Of a DNA stretch of 64,000 nucleotides, positions 55,335 to 64,000 are shown piece after piece. The stretch spans positions 56,841-120,840 of the forward strand of contig JAMLJA010000014.1 of assembly GCA_023953905.1 (NCBI GenBank), in the 5' to 3' direction. Source of the DNA: Rhizobiaceae bacterium (GTDB taxonomy: Bacteria; Pseudomonadota; Alphaproteobacteria; Rhizobiales; Rhizobiaceae). Numbering within the stretch: the first letter of the stretch is position 1; every line of letters begins with the position of its first letter. Below the pieces are notes generated by a model, which saw only the letters and a list, made by a program, of their open reading frames with translations, made no database searches and was not told where the DNA came from. Both the position numbers and the translations under genes were made by a program.

Positions 55335-56159
55335 ATGAGTGCCGACCCGCATGCAGAATTGCAACCGGATCCAGGGACGACACCCGACGAGCCGGCGATC
55401 GACAGCACGCTCGACGCCTTTCACAGGGGCGATTTCTGGCTCGTCCAGCCAGCCAGGAGCGGCCATCGCGCGGGGGTCGACGCAATGATGCTCGCTGCTG
55501 CCGTTCCAGACGGTTTTCCAGGACGTCTCGTGGATTTCGGAGCAGGCTCCGGAGCTGCCGGGCTTGCCGTTGCCTCCCGATGCAAAGACTCGCGCGTCGT
55601 GTTGGTCGAGCGCGAACCCGAGATGGCCGCCTTCGCGCGCATGACGCTTGCGCATCCCGGCAATAGTCACCTTGTGGAGCGGGTCGCGCTTCTCGAAGCC
55701 GATGTCACGCTCAGCGGCAAAGCTCGTGTGTTTGCGGGCATGCCCGATGCGAGCTTCGATTTTGCGATCATGAACCCGCCTTTCAACCTCGCAGGCGACC
55801 GGGCATCTCCTCACGCCCTCAGGCGGTCCGCGCATGTGATGGACAACGGGCTTTTTGAGAGCTGGCTGCGCAGTGCCGCTGCCGTCGTCAAGCCGCGTGG
55901 CGGACTGGCGATTATTGCGCGGCCCGTATCGCTTGGTCTCATTTTGGCGGCTCTCGGCGCGCGCTTCGGAGCCGCTCAGGTGGTGCCGATCCATCCGCGC
56001 GCCGACCAGCCCGCCATTCGCGTCATCTTGCGCGCCGTACGCGGGTCGCGGGCACCGCTATCGTTAATGCCGCCGCTGGTGCTTCACGGCTCTGGGGATA
56101 CGTTCACTGAGCGTGCCATCGCCATCACCAATGGGCGCACTTCGCTTTTCGCCGACTGA
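55335..56159 (+). CDS. TrmN6-like N6-adenine tRNA/RNA methyltransferase
   Basis: A 274-residue SAM enzyme. The SAM motif is LVDFGAGSGAAGLAVASR and the catalytic NPPF (motif IV) is in DFAIMNPPFNLAGD, marking an adenine-N6 methyltransferase of the TrmN6/YfiC type (tRNA1-Val m6A37 in E. coli). The N-terminus (residues 1-30) is a variable acidic tail. The ATG at 55335 follows the DUF2007 stop by 11 bases. Family certain; the target tRNA or rRNA is not. Confidence 0.9.
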   Translation: MSADPHAELQPDPGTTPDEPAIDSTLDAFHRGDFWLVQPARSGHRAGVDAMMLAAAVPDGFPGRLVDFGAGSGAAGLAVASRCKDSRVVLVEREPEMAAFARMTLAHPGNSHLVERVALLEADVTLSGKARVFAGMPDASFDFAIMNPPFNLAGDRASPHALRRSAHVMDNGLFESWLRSAAAVVKPRGGLAIIARPVSLGLILAALGARFGAAQVVPIHPRADQPAIRVILRAVRGSRAPLSLMPPLVLHGSGDTFTERAIAITNGRTSLFAD

Positions 56160-56197
56160 GCAAATACGTTGAACCGACAGGGCATTGCGTCGGGCGC

Positions 56198-57112
56198 GTG
56201 ATTGACTACATGCTCTTAACGGAAACCGGAGAGCATTTCTTGACGCCGAAGCGAAGATTGAGCCGATTCCTGCCGAAATGGCTTCGAAGCGATGCAGTGA
56301 TCATACCCGTCGTGCGGCTTTCCGGCACCATCGCCACTGGCGGCGGTGCGTTTCGACAGACGCTTTCACTTGCCTCGACCGCCGCCACTTTGGAGAAGGC
56401 CTTCTCCATCGATGCGCCTGCGATCGCAATTTCCATCAATTCGCCCGGCGGCTCGCCCGTCCAGTCTCGTTTGCTTTTCAAACGCATACGCGATCTGGCT
56501 GAGGAAAAGAATCGCAAGGTTCTTGTATTCGTGGAAGATGTCGCTGCGTCTGGTGGCTACATGATCGCTGTCGCCGGCGATGAGATCTATGTGGACCCCT
56601 CGTCGATCGTCGGCTCCATTGGTGTTATTTCGTCGTCGTTCGGCTTTACGGAGCTTATCGACAAGATTGGTGTCGAGCGCCGCGTCTATACAGCCGGCAA
56701 GAACAAGTCAGTGCTCGACCCGTTCAAACCTGCCAAGGAAGAGGACATCGAGCGGATCAAGGCGCTTCAGACTGACATACATGATGTCTTCATCGACTTG
56801 GTGAAGTCGCGCAGGGGCGCGAAGCTCAAGGATGACCCGGAGTTGTTTACCGGACAGTTCTGGACCGGAAAGCGCGGTCTGGAACTCGGCCTCGTAGATG
56901 GCATCGGCGATATGCGCGGTGTGCTGAAAGATCGCTTCGGATCAAAGACGCGGTTGAAGCTGGTCGCACCACCCCGTGGTTTGTTCGGTCGCAAGTTCAA
57001 TCTTTTCGGAACGCGCGGCTTGTCTGACGTGGCCGACATCTCCTCATCTGCCGCGTCAGGGTTGATCCAGGCCGTCGAGGAGCGCTCGCTCTGGGGACGT
57101 TTCGGCCTTTGA
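56198..57112 (+). CDS. S49 family signal-peptide-peptidase/SohB-like serine protease
   Basis: A 304-residue protein. The serine-lysine dyad is visible: serine in DVAASGGYMIAVAG and lysine in YTAGKNKSVLDPF, with SINSPGGSPVQS and SSIVGSIGVISS. A C-terminal part of about 80 residues is less conserved. Members degrade signal peptides or membrane proteins. Hydrophobicity at the N-terminus is weak, so a membrane anchor is not clear. The GTG at 56198 is provisional; the N-terminus before residue 30 lacks family match and later starts are possible. Confidence 0.88.
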   Translation: MIDYMLLTETGEHFLTPKRRLSRFLPKWLRSDAVIIPVVRLSGTIATGGGAFRQTLSLASTAATLEKAFSIDAPAIAISINSPGGSPVQSRLLFKRIRDLAEEKNRKVLVFVEDVAASGGYMIAVAGDEIYVDPSSIVGSIGVISSSFGFTELIDKIGVERRVYTAGKNKSVLDPFKPAKEEDIERIKALQTDIHDVFIDLVKSRRGAKLKDDPELFTGQFWTGKRGLELGLVDGIGDMRGVLKDRFGSKTRLKLVAPPRGLFGRKFNLFGTRGLSDVADISSSAASGLIQAVEERSLWGRFGL

Positions 57113-57189
57113 GAAATTGCAAATGCGGGTTACGCTAGCAACTTGACCCGATGTGATCGGCATTCGGCCGAGGCTTGTGGGAGATGTTC

Positions 57190-57375
57190 ATGCCGCAGCT
57201 GATTTTCTTCGCGGTGATTGGTATCGTCGCGTATTTCGGATACCGCGCCTTTGTGCGCGAAGCTGAACGTGTGACCGCGAAAGTCAGACGTCAGGAGCGC
57301 CAGGCGACCACCGGCGCCAATGGTACGCTGGTGCGCGATCCGAAGACAGGCGAGTATCGTCTCGCCAAGGACTGA
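57190..57375 (+). CDS. Small single-helix membrane protein
   Basis: A 61-residue protein: transmembrane helix at residues 2-19 (MPQLIFFAVIGIVAYFGYRAF), then a charged helix (REAERVTAKVRRQERQ) and the ending DPKTGEYRLAKD, seen in rhizobial relatives. GGGAG 6 bases upstream sets the ATG at 57190. It lies 77 bases after the S49 peptidase gene and 14 bases before ispE, so it probably belongs to the same run. Function unknown. Confidence 0.8.
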   Translation: MPQLIFFAVIGIVAYFGYRAFVREAERVTAKVRRQERQATTGANGTLVRDPKTGEYRLAKD

Positions 57376-57389
57376 GCGTAGTCTCTTTC

Positions 57390-58268
57390 GTGGACCAGCA
57401 GGTCAACCAACTCGTCCGGCTCGCGCCGGCAAAGATAAATCTCGCGCTTCATGTGACCGGGCAGCGCGACGACGGCTATCATCTTCTTGAGAGCTTCGTT
57501 GCCTTTGCGGAAATCGGCGACAGGCTGTGTGTCGAGCACTCGGAAAGCGACGAGTTTGTCGTCTCGGGGCGCTTTGCGTCGCATGTTCCGATCAGCAGCA
57601 GCAATCTGGTGATCAAGGCGCGTGACCGCCTGCGCGGCCTGCTCGACCTGAAGCAGCAGCATTCCCGCGTCAGGATTCATCTTGAAAAGAACCTCCCCGT
57701 TGCGTCGGGCATTGGTGGCGGTTCGAGCGATGCCGCAGCGGCGTTGGTAGCGCTTGCCTGCCTCTGGTCGCCCAATCTCGATCGCAAAGTGTTGCGCGAC
57801 GAGATCGGCCTTGGTCTGGGCGCGGACGTACCCATGTGCGTTGACGCCAAACCGTTGCTCGCCAAAGGCATCGGGCAGGAAACAACCCTCGTTGACGGAT
57901 TTCCGGCTCTCGCCCTGGTGATGGCGAACCCCGGCCCGGCGGTGAACACGTCAGCCATATTCGCGGCTCTGAAGCAGCGGAACAATCCCGGTTTGCCCCC
58001 TCTGCCACCATCGCTGGAGCTTTCCGACATGGTCAAGTGGTTGGGTGAGACACGCAACGATCTTCAGGAGGTAGCGGTCTCGGTCGAGCCGGAGATCGGC
58101 GAGGCGCTCAGCGAGTTGGACCAGTCCGGCGCGGCGTTTGCGCGCATGTCGGGCTCGGGTGCGACCTGCTTCGGCATCTTCAGCTCGATCGAAGCAGCTA
58201 CCGAGGCTGCAGGGGCGATCCAAGCGCGTCGGCCCGGCTGGTTCGTGGTCGCAACGGAGGCACGGTGA
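57390..58268 (+). CDS. ispE: 4-diphosphocytidyl-2-C-methyl-D-erythritol kinase
   Basis: MEP pathway kinase; phosphorylates CDP-ME with ATP. The 292-residue GHMP kinase has LAPAKINLALHVTGQRDDGYH, the ATP motif PVASGIGGGSSDAAAAL, and MSGSGATCFGIF near the end. The GTG at 57390 fits the family start (MDQQVNQLVRLAPAK). Its stop overlaps moaB by 4 bases (GTGA). Confidence 0.97.
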   Translation: MDQQVNQLVRLAPAKINLALHVTGQRDDGYHLLESFVAFAEIGDRLCVEHSESDEFVVSGRFASHVPISSSNLVIKARDRLRGLLDLKQQHSRVRIHLEKNLPVASGIGGGSSDAAAALVALACLWSPNLDRKVLRDEIGLGLGADVPMCVDAKPLLAKGIGQETTLVDGFPALALVMANPGPAVNTSAIFAALKQRNNPGLPPLPPSLELSDMVKWLGETRNDLQEVAVSVEPEIGEALSELDQSGAAFARMSGSGATCFGIFSSIEAATEAAGAIQARRPGWFVVATEAR

Positions 58269-58819
58269 CCGTGCGGCTGGACGAGGCGAGGCGTTTCATT
58301 CCGGTCGGGATTGCCGTCCTCACGGTATCCGACACCCGTGTGCTGGCGGATGACAAATCCGGTCAGACGCTGGCCGACCGGATTGCGGATGCCGGCCATG
58401 TCCTTGCGGCGCGCGACATCGTGACGGACGACGCGGGGAAGATCCGCGACAGGGTTCTTGGGTGGTCGAAGGATCCGGCAATCGATGTCATCATCACCAC
58501 TGGCGGCACGGGATTTACCGGAAGGGACGTGACGCCGGATGCGCTCGAGCCAATCTTCGAGAAGCACATGGATGGATTTTCGGAAGTATTCCATCGCATT
58601 TCATACGACAAGATTGGTACCTCGACGATCCAGTCACGCGCCACAGGTGGCGTCGTGAATGCAACCTTCGTCTTTGTGCTGCCCGGTTCACCGGGTGCCT
58701 GCAAGGACGCCTGGGACGGCATACTCAAGGCGCAACTCGACTATCGCCACCTGCCCTGCAATTTTGTGGAGATAATGCCGCGGCTCGACGAACATCTCAG
58801 GCGCGGCGGCAAGCCTTAG
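58265..58819 (+). CDS. moaB: Molybdenum cofactor biosynthesis protein B
   Basis: A 184-residue MoCF-fold protein that makes MPT-adenylate (adenylyltransferase role) or is a MogA-like relative. The pattern TVSDTRVLADDKSGQTLADRI, TTGGTGFTGRDVTPDAL, and FVLPGSPGACKDAWDGIL is complete. GTG start, coupled to ispE. Length is slightly more than the E. coli MoaB (170). Confidence 0.95.
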   Translation: MTVRLDEARRFIPVGIAVLTVSDTRVLADDKSGQTLADRIADAGHVLAARDIVTDDAGKIRDRVLGWSKDPAIDVIITTGGTGFTGRDVTPDALEPIFEKHMDGFSEVFHRISYDKIGTSTIQSRATGGVVNATFVFVLPGSPGACKDAWDGILKAQLDYRHLPCNFVEIMPRLDEHLRRGGKP

Positions 58820-58870
58820 GGTGTTCGCGCAAGAGAAGACACCCAACCGCGCGCCAAAGGCCCAGCCGAT

Positions 58871-59368
58871 CTAGGGCGCTGAGTATATTTCGGCTGACAG
58901 GCGTTTCGTCGCGATCTTCTTCGCCATTTCCTCCGCGCTGCGTGCCTTTGACGACAGTGAGGCCGCCTGCCCTTTTGAAATCACAAGGCCTTCTGCAAGT
59001 GCACGCTTGCGCGCGAATATGCGTGACAGAAAGCGCGCCCGCGCCGACCGGGCCCGGCGGAACCGCGCGGCAATCTTCTGTCGCTCGACGTGAACCAGTA
59101 CTGGCTCCACCCACCCGTCGGCGAGCCGGGCACCTGGCTCCAGGATGAGAATCCAATCGCTCTTTGCCTGGCGAATTGCCGCTGCAAAACCCGTCGTCAC
59201 GAAATGACACCCAGCGTGGTCCGCGACCCGGTGGGTGTTGTCTGTAGAGCCATGGTCACACACAACCACGTCTCGCACGAAGCCATCGATAGCGTTCGGC
59301 ACCAGAGCGGCAAGCGTCCGGGCCAATCCTTCCTCGCTGTTCTTCGTCTCGATGAAAACGGTCAGCAT
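58871..59368 (-). CDS. Short glycosyltransferase-family-2-like protein
   Basis: A 165-residue protein with the first half of a GT2 fold: TVFIETKNSEEGLARTLAAL, VVCDHGSTDNTHRVADHAGC (DxD-like GSTD region), and DWILILEPGARLADGWV. The C-terminal third is basic (RFRRARSARARF, KRALAEGLVISKGQAASL), unlike a full glycosyltransferase, and too short for a complete catalytic domain. In rhizobia such a short protein is often beside moaB. Whether it is active is open. Convergent with moaB. Confidence 0.75.
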   Translation of the reverse strand: MLTVFIETKNSEEGLARTLAALVPNAIDGFVRDVVVCDHGSTDNTHRVADHAGCHFVTTGFAAAIRQAKSDWILILEPGARLADGWVEPVLVHVERQKIAARFRRARSARARFLSRIFARKRALAEGLVISKGQAASLSSKARSAEEMAKKIATKRLSAEIYSAP

Positions 59369-59466
59369 GACTTACCGATTATCCCAATCTTACATGGAAC
59401 GCCAGTTGCGCTAAAACGCCGAATTTGTTCTTGCTTTGTTCCCATCTCCACTATAGGAATAATTTC

Positions 59467-60672
59467 ATGAGGACAGCGAGTCGCATTCCCCCCGAAACGC
59501 CTTGGGAACGGGCCAGGATGGAACATATCGTGCACGCAGACATTGCAGCTTTCGGAGCAGGACGATCCGAAATGGCAAATGCGATGATCGAACAGAGTGG
59601 CATCAGGATACACCCCGAACGCGCTCGCGGACGTTCTGCGGGCATCAACCCGTCCGGCCGCTATGAGCCCATCGCGCGGGTGGTGTTTGATGACGGGTGG
59701 AACTCCCTGGAAGAATTGCCGCCTTTCAAGACCGAGGTCCAGGTCGAGAAACCACGCACGATCATCACGCGTAACGAATCGCCGGACATTTCATTTGATC
59801 GATCTGTAAATCCCTACCGAGGGTGCGAGCATGGCTGTGTCTATTGCTTCGCACGTCCAAGCCACGCCTATATGGGATTGTCGGCGGGCCTCGATTTCGA
59901 ATCGAAGCTCTTTGCCAAGCCGGATGCGGCTCGGTTGCTGGAGCGTGAACTGGGCAAGAGTGGCTATCAGCCGCGTACCATTGCCATCGGCACGAATACC
60001 GACCCGTACCAGCCTGTCGAGAAGAATTACCGCATCATGCGCGAAATTCTGGAAGTGCTCGAAGCGAGGAACCATCCCGTCGGGATCGTGACGAAATCGG
60101 CTCTGGTTGTCCGCGACATTGACATTCTGTCACGCATGGCGGCCAAGGGTCTGGCAAAGGTTGCGCTATCGATAACGACGCTGGACCGGAAGTTGGCACG
60201 CACCATGGAGCCACGTGCCGCGACTCCTTCTAAACGGCTAGAGGCCATGCGGCAGCTTCATGAAGCCGGCATTCCTGTGTCGGTGATGGTCGCTCCGATC
60301 ATTCCCGGCCTGAACGATGCGGAGATCGAACGCATCCTGGAATCTGCGCAGGCTCAGGGAGCGGCCGAGGCGGGCTATGTAATCCTCAGATTGCCGCTCG
60401 AAGTGGCTCCAATCTTCAAGGACTGGCTGCTCAGGCACTATCCGGACAGATACCGGCACGTCATGTCGCTGATCCGATCCATGCGAGACGGAAAGGATTA
60501 CGATTCCGAATGGAGCAAGCGAATGAAGGGCAGCGGTCCATATGCATGGCAGATCGGCCGACGCTTTGAGCTGGCGGCAAAGCGGCTGGGATTGAACTCC
60601 GGGAAGCGCCCTTTGCGCACCGACCTGTTTACAGGTGGTGACCGTGAGAACGAGCAACTCATGCTGATTTAA
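59467..60672 (+). CDS. Radical SAM protein, PA0069/SplB-like
   Basis: A 401-residue protein. The [4Fe-4S]-SAM cysteines are in [15 protein letters not shown] (C-x3-C-x2-C), set after SVNPYRG, and [25 protein letters not shown] and [24 protein letters not shown] follow, as in the PA0069 family, related to spore photoproduct lyase. The true reaction is not known; most family members are not in spore-formers. AGGA 8 bases upstream of the ATG at 59467 supports this start (another in frame at 59425). Divergent from the glycosyltransferase-like gene. Confidence 0.9.
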   Translation: MRTASRIPPETPWERARMEHIVHADIAAFGAGRSEMANAMIEQSGIRIHPERARGRSAGINPSGRYEPIARVVFDDGWNSLEELPPFKTEVQVEKPRTIITRNESPDISFDRSVNPYRGCEHGCVYCFARPSHAYMGLSAGLDFESKLFAKPDAARLLERELGKSGYQPRTIAIGTNTDPYQPVEKNYRIMREILEVLEARNHPVGIVTKSALVVRDIDILSRMAAKGLAKVALSITTLDRKLARTMEPRAATPSKRLEAMRQLHEAGIPVSVMVAPIIPGLNDAEIERILESAQAQGAAEAGYVILRLPLEVAPIFKDWLLRHYPDRYRHVMSLIRSMRDGKDYDSEWSKRMKGSGPYAWQIGRRFELAAKRLGLNSGKRPLRTDLFTGGDRENEQLMLI

Positions 60673-60774
60673 GATTTTGTCGGGCGTTCCCGGCAAGTCA
60701 GGACCCGTCCGGCCCGCCCCAGGCCCGACGGTGCCGCCCTCCCCGCCGTTCCCCTGCGGCCCGGGAAGGCCTTG

Positions 60775-60836
60775 CGGAGAATCGGAGCCAGTGCGAGCAT
60801 CGCCGAATCATGGCTCGCCGGACTTCCGATTCTCCG
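60775..60836 (+). repeat. Perfect 11-bp inverted repeat across the rnhB start
   Basis: CGGAGAATCGG (60775-60785) and CCGATTCTCCG (60826-60836), 40 bases apart, with the rnhB ATG at 60810 between the arms. The pair could fold the start codon into a stem-loop. The 137-base gap after the radical SAM gene is otherwise very GC-rich with no gene. Confidence 0.6.
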
Positions 60837-61493
60837 CCCCTATTCGAGATGGTTGAAAAACCAGATTTCTCTTTCGAGATGGCCGCAATGCGTGACGGGC
60901 AAACGCCTGTTGCAGGAATGGACGAGGCTGGACGCGGCCCCTTGGCGGGACCTGTTGTTGCGGCAGCTGTCATCCTGGATCCGAATCGCATTCCAATCGG
61001 CCTCGACGATTCCAAACGGCTCTCACATGGGCAGCGTGAAATACTCTTCGATGAGATTCTTGCGAAGGCTCGGGCGGTATCTTTCGCATCGGTGGCTGCC
61101 GAGTGTATCGACCAGATCAATATTCTTCGGGCGAGCCTTGAGGCCATGCGGCGCGCGGTGTGCGGGCTGCACATCCAGCCAAGGCTCGCACTTGCTGACG
61201 GCCGTGATGTCCCACCTGGCCTTCCCTGCGCCGGCAAGGCGGTCGTTAAGGGAGATCAACGCTCGCAATCTGTTGCAGCTGCGTCAATTGTCGCGAAGGT
61301 GATGCGGGATCGCATGATGTGCGGATGCGGACAGGCAGATCGGCGCTACGGGTTCGAAATCCATATGGGTTATGCCACTGCCCGCCATCGAACAGCCATC
61401 GAAATGCACGGCGCCTCAGCTCGACTGCATCGAACATCGTTTGCTCCCTTCAGACTCGTTGAGGAGCCATTGGAGAACGAGCAGCTCGTGTGA
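60810..61493 (+). CDS. rnhB: Ribonuclease HII
   Basis: Removes RNA from RNA-DNA hybrids, including single ribonucleotides in DNA. The 227-residue protein has the [21 protein letters not shown] block (D38, E39), [37 protein letters not shown] and [17 protein letters not shown]. Residues 1-28 are an extra N-terminal stretch. Near its end the block [15 protein letters not shown] is a little odd beside the usual pattern. With rnhA this window holds both RNase H types. Converges with the atp operon. Confidence 0.94.
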   Translation: MARRTSDSPPLFEMVEKPDFSFEMAAMRDGQTPVAGMDEAGRGPLAGPVVAAAVILDPNRIPIGLDDSKRLSHGQREILFDEILAKARAVSFASVAAECIDQINILRASLEAMRRAVCGLHIQPRLALADGRDVPPGLPCAGKAVVKGDQRSQSVAAASIVAKVMRDRMMCGCGQADRRYGFEIHMGYATARHRTAIEMHGASARLHRTSFAPFRLVEEPLENEQLV

Positions 61494-61581
61494 ATCCGGG
61501 CGTCAGTGCGGGAGCCAGTTCGCATCAACTGGCGAATTGCGGACACGCAGGATACGCGAAAATTCACGCGACATCAGAATC

Positions 61582-61604
61582 AAAAAAGCCGCCCAAAGGC
61601 GGCT
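61582..61604 (-). terminator. Terminator of the atp operon
   Basis: On the minus strand, AGCCGCC/GGCGGCT 7-bp stem (61598-61604 with 61587-61593), a 4-base loop and a run of six T. It is 24 bases after the atpF stop, in the 134-base gap between the convergent rnhB and atpF genes. Confidence 0.88.
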
Positions 61605-61627
61605 TCCGATGTGATGTATCGCGCGGT

Positions 61628-62107
61628 TCAGTTCAGACGAGACTTCAATTCGTCAACGGATGACGAGAACAGTTCGGCTCGTGTACCCGCATCCACCTTA
61701 GATCCGAGAACCTTTTCGGCCGCCTCGACCGCGAGATCAACGGCTGCGGAGCGCACCTCGTTGACCGCATCGCGCTCGGCCTGCGCGATCTTCTGTTCCG
61801 CCATCACAGTCCTGCGAGCGACATATTCCTCGCTCTTCCGATGGGCTTCCTCGACAAGGCTTGCGGCATCACGCTTGGCAGCCTCAAGGATCTCGGCGGC
61901 TTCCTGCTCTGCTTCCTTGCGCTTGCGCTGAAACTCAGCGAGCAACTGCTGCGATTCTTCACGAAGTTTGCGTGCGTCATCAAGTTCGCTGGATATCTTC
62001 TCAGCGCGGTCGTCGAGCGATTTGCTGATGGTCGCTGGCACCTTCACATAGACGATGACGGCGAGAAAGATGACGAGGGCAACGGTAGCCCAGAATGTCG
62101 CGTCCAT
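61628..62107 (-). CDS. atpF: ATP synthase F0 subunit b
   Basis: Peripheral stalk subunit. A 159-residue protein: one transmembrane helix (residues 5-24, FWATVALVIFLAVIVYV) then a long charged helix (KSLDDRAEKISSELDDARKLREESQQLLAEFQRKRKEAEQEAAEIL in parts), the dimer-forming stalk. As usual in alphaproteobacteria there are two b-type chains; the partner b' lies 5 bases upstream in the transcript. Last gene of the operon, before a terminator. Confidence 0.96.
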   Translation of the reverse strand: MDATFWATVALVIFLAVIVYVKVPATISKSLDDRAEKISSELDDARKLREESQQLLAEFQRKRKEAEQEAAEILEAAKRDAASLVEEAHRKSEEYVARRTVMAEQKIAQAERDAVNEVRSAAVDLAVEAAEKVLGSKVDAGTRAELFSSSVDELKSRLN

Positions 62108-62112
62108 GACCT

Positions 62113-62730
62113 CTACTCCCGTGCCGACTTGACAGCTGCTGCAACCGCCGCCTTGTCTGCCTTTCCGCCAACGAGCTGCTGGACGATCGCGACAGCGGTA
62201 TCTTCCGCTATCGAACCGACCTCGTTCATCGCTGCCGACTTGATGGAAGCGATGCGTGCCTCCGATTCAGCGAGCTTGGACTCGAGTTCTTTCTCGATGA
62301 CCTTGCGCTGGGCTTCGGCTTCGGCCTTGGCGCTGTCGCGCGCCTCTTGTCCAATGGCACCCGCCTTGGAACGCGCCGCCGCAAGCTCTTGCTCGTAGGC
62401 GGCAACGGCGGCGTCAGCCTCCGCCTTCATCAAAGCGGCCTGATCCAGATCACCAGCGATACGATCACGGCGCACCTCCAGGATGCCGCCAACGCGCGGC
62501 AACACCACTTTCTTCAGGAAGAGGTAGAAAAGCCCGAAAGTAATGGCCAGCCAGAGAATCTGGGAGGGATAATACTGGGGATTGAAGGGCGGAAATTCCC
62601 CCTTCCCATGCTCGGTGGACGCATGCGTCTCGGTACCGTGAGAAGCATCAGCCCCGGCAGCGGCATCATGTGCACCGCCTTCGGCCGGAGCCGCTTCCTG
62701 AGCATAGCCAGGTGTCACAAACATCTTCAT
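62113..62730 (-). CDS. atpG: ATP synthase F0 subunit b'
   Basis: Second stalk subunit, 205 residues. A long Ala/His/Glu-rich N-terminal stretch (residues 10-45) comes before the transmembrane helix (about 53-72, [19 protein letters not shown]), then the heptad-like stalk ([39 protein letters not shown] in parts). The extended N-terminus is a mark of alphaproteobacterial b' subunits. The ATG at 62730 is preferred. Gap of 55 bases from atpE with a hairpin. Confidence 0.94.
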   Translation of the reverse strand: MKMFVTPGYAQEAAPAEGGAHDAAAGADASHGTETHASTEHGKGEFPPFNPQYYPSQILWLAITFGLFYLFLKKVVLPRVGGILEVRRDRIAGDLDQAALMKAEADAAVAAYEQELAAARSKAGAIGQEARDSAKAEAEAQRKVIEKELESKLAESEARIASIKSAAMNEVGSIAEDTAVAIVQQLVGGKADKAAVAAAVKSARE

Positions 62731-62740
62731 CCCCTGTCCT

Positions 62741-62768
62741 GGGCCGGTCGCGACAAACGATCCGGCCC
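62741..62768 (-). other. Hairpin between atpE and b' gene
   Basis: GGGCCGG (62741-62747) pairs with CCGGCCC (62762-62768), 7 bp with a 14-base loop. In other bacteria such structures near atpE help to raise expression of subunit c; here that is inference from place and shape. Confidence 0.55.
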
Positions 62769-62785
62769 GAGAGTGTCCAGATCGA

Positions 62786-63010
62786 TCAGCCGAAAAGCGC
62801 GAGAAGTGCGACGAGCAGCGAGAAGATGCCCAGAGCTTCCGTCACGGCGAAGCCGAAGATCAGGCGGCCGAACTGGCCGTCTGCAGCCGACGGGTTGCGC
62901 AGCGCGCCCGCCAGATAGTTACCGAAAATGGTGCCCAGGCCGATGCCTGCGCCACCCATGCCGAGGCATGCAATACCAGCGCCGATGTAACGTGCTGCTT
63001 CAGCTTCCAT
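62786..63010 (-). CDS. atpE: ATP synthase F0 subunit c
   Basis: The proteolipid that forms the proton-driven rotor ring. 74 residues, two transmembrane helices with the polar loop [11 protein letters not shown]; the proton-carrying carboxylate is E58 in [10 protein letters not shown] glutamate here with [10 protein letters not shown] in helix 1 fits a proton ring; no sodium-site pattern is evident. The open frame continues to 63058 but the ATG at 63010 ([12 protein letters not shown]) is the family start. Confidence 0.98.
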   Translation of the reverse strand: MEAEAARYIGAGIACLGMGGAGIGLGTIFGNYLAGALRNPSAADGQFGRLIFGFAVTEALGIFSLLVALLALFG

Positions 63011-63074
63011 TTGTTCAACTCCTTCGTGAAACTGGAAAGTCTTGTCTGTAGGCGGCAAGCCGCCCGTTGATGGA

Positions 63075-63824
63075 TCAGTGGCCCGGATGCAGGGCGTCGT
63101 TCAGATACATGCAGGTCAGCACTGCAAAGACGTAGGCCTGCAGGAAAGCCACAAGAAACTCGAGGGCGGTCAGCGCGACGGTCATGGCCAGAGGCAGAAC
63201 CGAGCCGACCACTCCGACCGCGCCCATTGCGCTGAGCGACGTGACGAACCCCGCAAAAACCTTCAATGTAATGTGGCCGGCCAGCATGTTGGCGAAGAGA
63301 CGAACCGACAGGCTGATCGGGCGTGACAGGAACGAAATCACTTCGATCATCACGACCAGAGGCACAAGAATGCCCGGCACGCCATGCGGCACGAAGAGTT
63401 TCAGGAAGCCGAAGCCGTGCTTCAGGAAGCCATAGATGATAACGGTGCCGATCACCAGAAGCGCCAGCGCGAAGGTGACGATGATGTGGCTGGTGACAGT
63501 GAAGAAATAAGGGAACATGCCCCAGAGGTTCGCGACCAGCACGAACATGAAGAGCGAGAAGACCAGCGGAAAGAACTTCATGCCGTGACTGCCGGCGGCG
63601 TCGCGCAGCATGTTGGCGATGAACTCGTAGGACATTTCGGAGATCGACTGCAGGCGGCTCGGGATCAGCCCGCGCTGCGAGGTCGTCATATAAAGGAAGG
63701 CGCCGGCCGACGCCGCGGTGAGCACCATGAACAGAGAGGAATTGGTGAACGAGAAATCCATGCCGCCGATTTCGATCGGAATCAGCTTCGAGATCTGGAA
63801 CTGATGGATCGGATCGTTTGCCAC
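63075..63824 (-). CDS. atpB: ATP synthase F0 subunit a
   Basis: Membrane stator that holds the proton half-channels. The 249-residue protein has the essential arginine in [24 protein letters not shown], a block [19 protein letters not shown], and [21 protein letters not shown]. Normal length for rhizobial subunit a. Separated from subunit c by 64 bases. Confidence 0.97.
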   Translation of the reverse strand: MANDPIHQFQISKLIPIEIGGMDFSFTNSSLFMVLTAASAGAFLYMTTSQRGLIPSRLQSISEMSYEFIANMLRDAAGSHGMKFFPLVFSLFMFVLVANLWGMFPYFFTVTSHIIVTFALALLVIGTVIIYGFLKHGFGFLKLFVPHGVPGILVPLVVMIEVISFLSRPISLSVRLFANMLAGHITLKVFAGFVTSLSAMGAVGVVGSVLPLAMTVALTALEFLVAFLQAYVFAVLTCMYLNDALHPGH

Positions 63825-63862
63825 CTAGAGCCCTCGACAGCAGCGCCAGAGCGGCGCAGGTT

Positions 63863-64000
63863 TCACGTTTTCGGCGGCGTACCGCCTTTGTCTTCCGGTT
63901 GCCTGATGCCGGCTTCGGCAACCCTGCCGACCGACCTCAGGACATTCAGCACGCCGGCGCCGAAGCCCAGGAAAAGAAAGACGATCAATCCCCAGGGCGA
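63863..64000 (-). CDS. atpI: ATP synthase subunit I (AtpI), 5' part outside the window
   Basis: The frame is open from the window edge for 45 codons to a TGA at 63863-63865. Visible is the end of a second transmembrane helix (WGLIVFLFLGFGAGVLNVLRSV) and a polar tail (AEAGIRQPEDKGGTPPKT). AtpI is a small two-helix protein that aids c-ring assembly and always precedes atpB; the place and the sequence agree. Only about half of the protein is visible. Confidence 0.85.
   Translation of the reverse strand, partial: SPWGLIVFLFLGFGAGVLNVLRSVGRVAEAGIRQPEDKGGTPPKT

Overview
The window looks like a chromosomal segment of a Hyphomicrobiales (Rhizobiales) alphaproteobacterium, most like the Phyllobacteriaceae/Mesorhizobium group. 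This rests on gene content and order recalled from that group: a ctaC-ctaD-ctaB-coxF-ctaG-ctaE cluster followed by DUF983-surf1-ispH-thrB-rnhA, a dnaJ-fabI-phosphatase-aroC-ribB run, an atpI-B-E-F'-F operon with duplicated b subunits, DUF6101 and IalB-family proteins. Base composition is even and GC-rich. I saw no rRNA, tRNA, CRISPR, insertion sequence or phage genes. Nearly all of it is core housekeeping DNA; the most accessory-like part is about 17.0-18.7 kb.

Layout. 0-5.6 kb: a GNAT acetyltransferase (5' end cut off), a membrane PAS/GGDEF/EAL protein, YqgE, a DsbD-N-like exported protein and a 1-Cys peroxiredoxin. 5.6-14.6 kb (minus strand): rnhA, thrB, ispH, surf1, DUF983, then a strong terminator, then the aa3-type cytochrome oxidase cluster. 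14.9-17.8 kb (plus): IalB-like protein, tldD and a frameshifted sirtuin gene. 17.8-24.2 kb (minus): a RES/Xre toxin-antitoxin pair with its own promoter and operator, two RNA methyltransferase-type genes, an exported protein, dxs and a pirin. 24.4-33.4 kb: a TadG-like VWA protein, xseB, a deacetylase-family enzyme, a membrane protein, ribB, aroC, a DUF1344 protein, a histidine phosphatase, fabI and a DnaJ-like chaperone. 33.5-45.7 kb: a lipoprotein, pdxH, a class III cyclase, two acyl-CoA enzymes, two Rnk-like proteins, purD, ubiA, DUF6101, an FAD oxidoreductase and tsaC. 45.8-53.7 kb: three small exported proteins, glyS-glyQ, metA and a TPR-LysM protein. 53.9-64 kb: a polyprenyl diphosphate synthase, DUF2007, a methyltransferase, an S49 peptidase, ispE, moaB, a glycosyltransferase-like gene, a radical SAM protein, rnhB and the distal-to-promoter part of the atp operon.

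Two physiological themes recur. One is aerobic energy metabolism: oxidase subunits with their heme and copper assembly factors, F0 subunits, and ubiquinone/heme side-chain synthesis. The other is isoprenoid supply: dxs, ispE, ispH and polyprenyl diphosphate synthase, feeding UbiA and CtaB.

The most interesting spot is 17.0-18.7 kb. A class III-type sirtuin gene carries an apparent one-base deletion that removes its C-terminal end. It ends 4 bases from a convergent RES toxin, whose family degrades NAD+, the cosubstrate of sirtuins. The RES/Xre operon has a perfect 9-bp inverted repeat overlapping a good sigma-70 promoter. I found no clearly new multi-gene system. Other points worth checking are a MetA with the residue associated with acetyl-CoA use, a degenerate GGDEF site, a RibB with a zinc-less RibA-like domain, a charged insert in GlyS, tandem Rnk-like paralogs and several perfect hairpins near translation starts.
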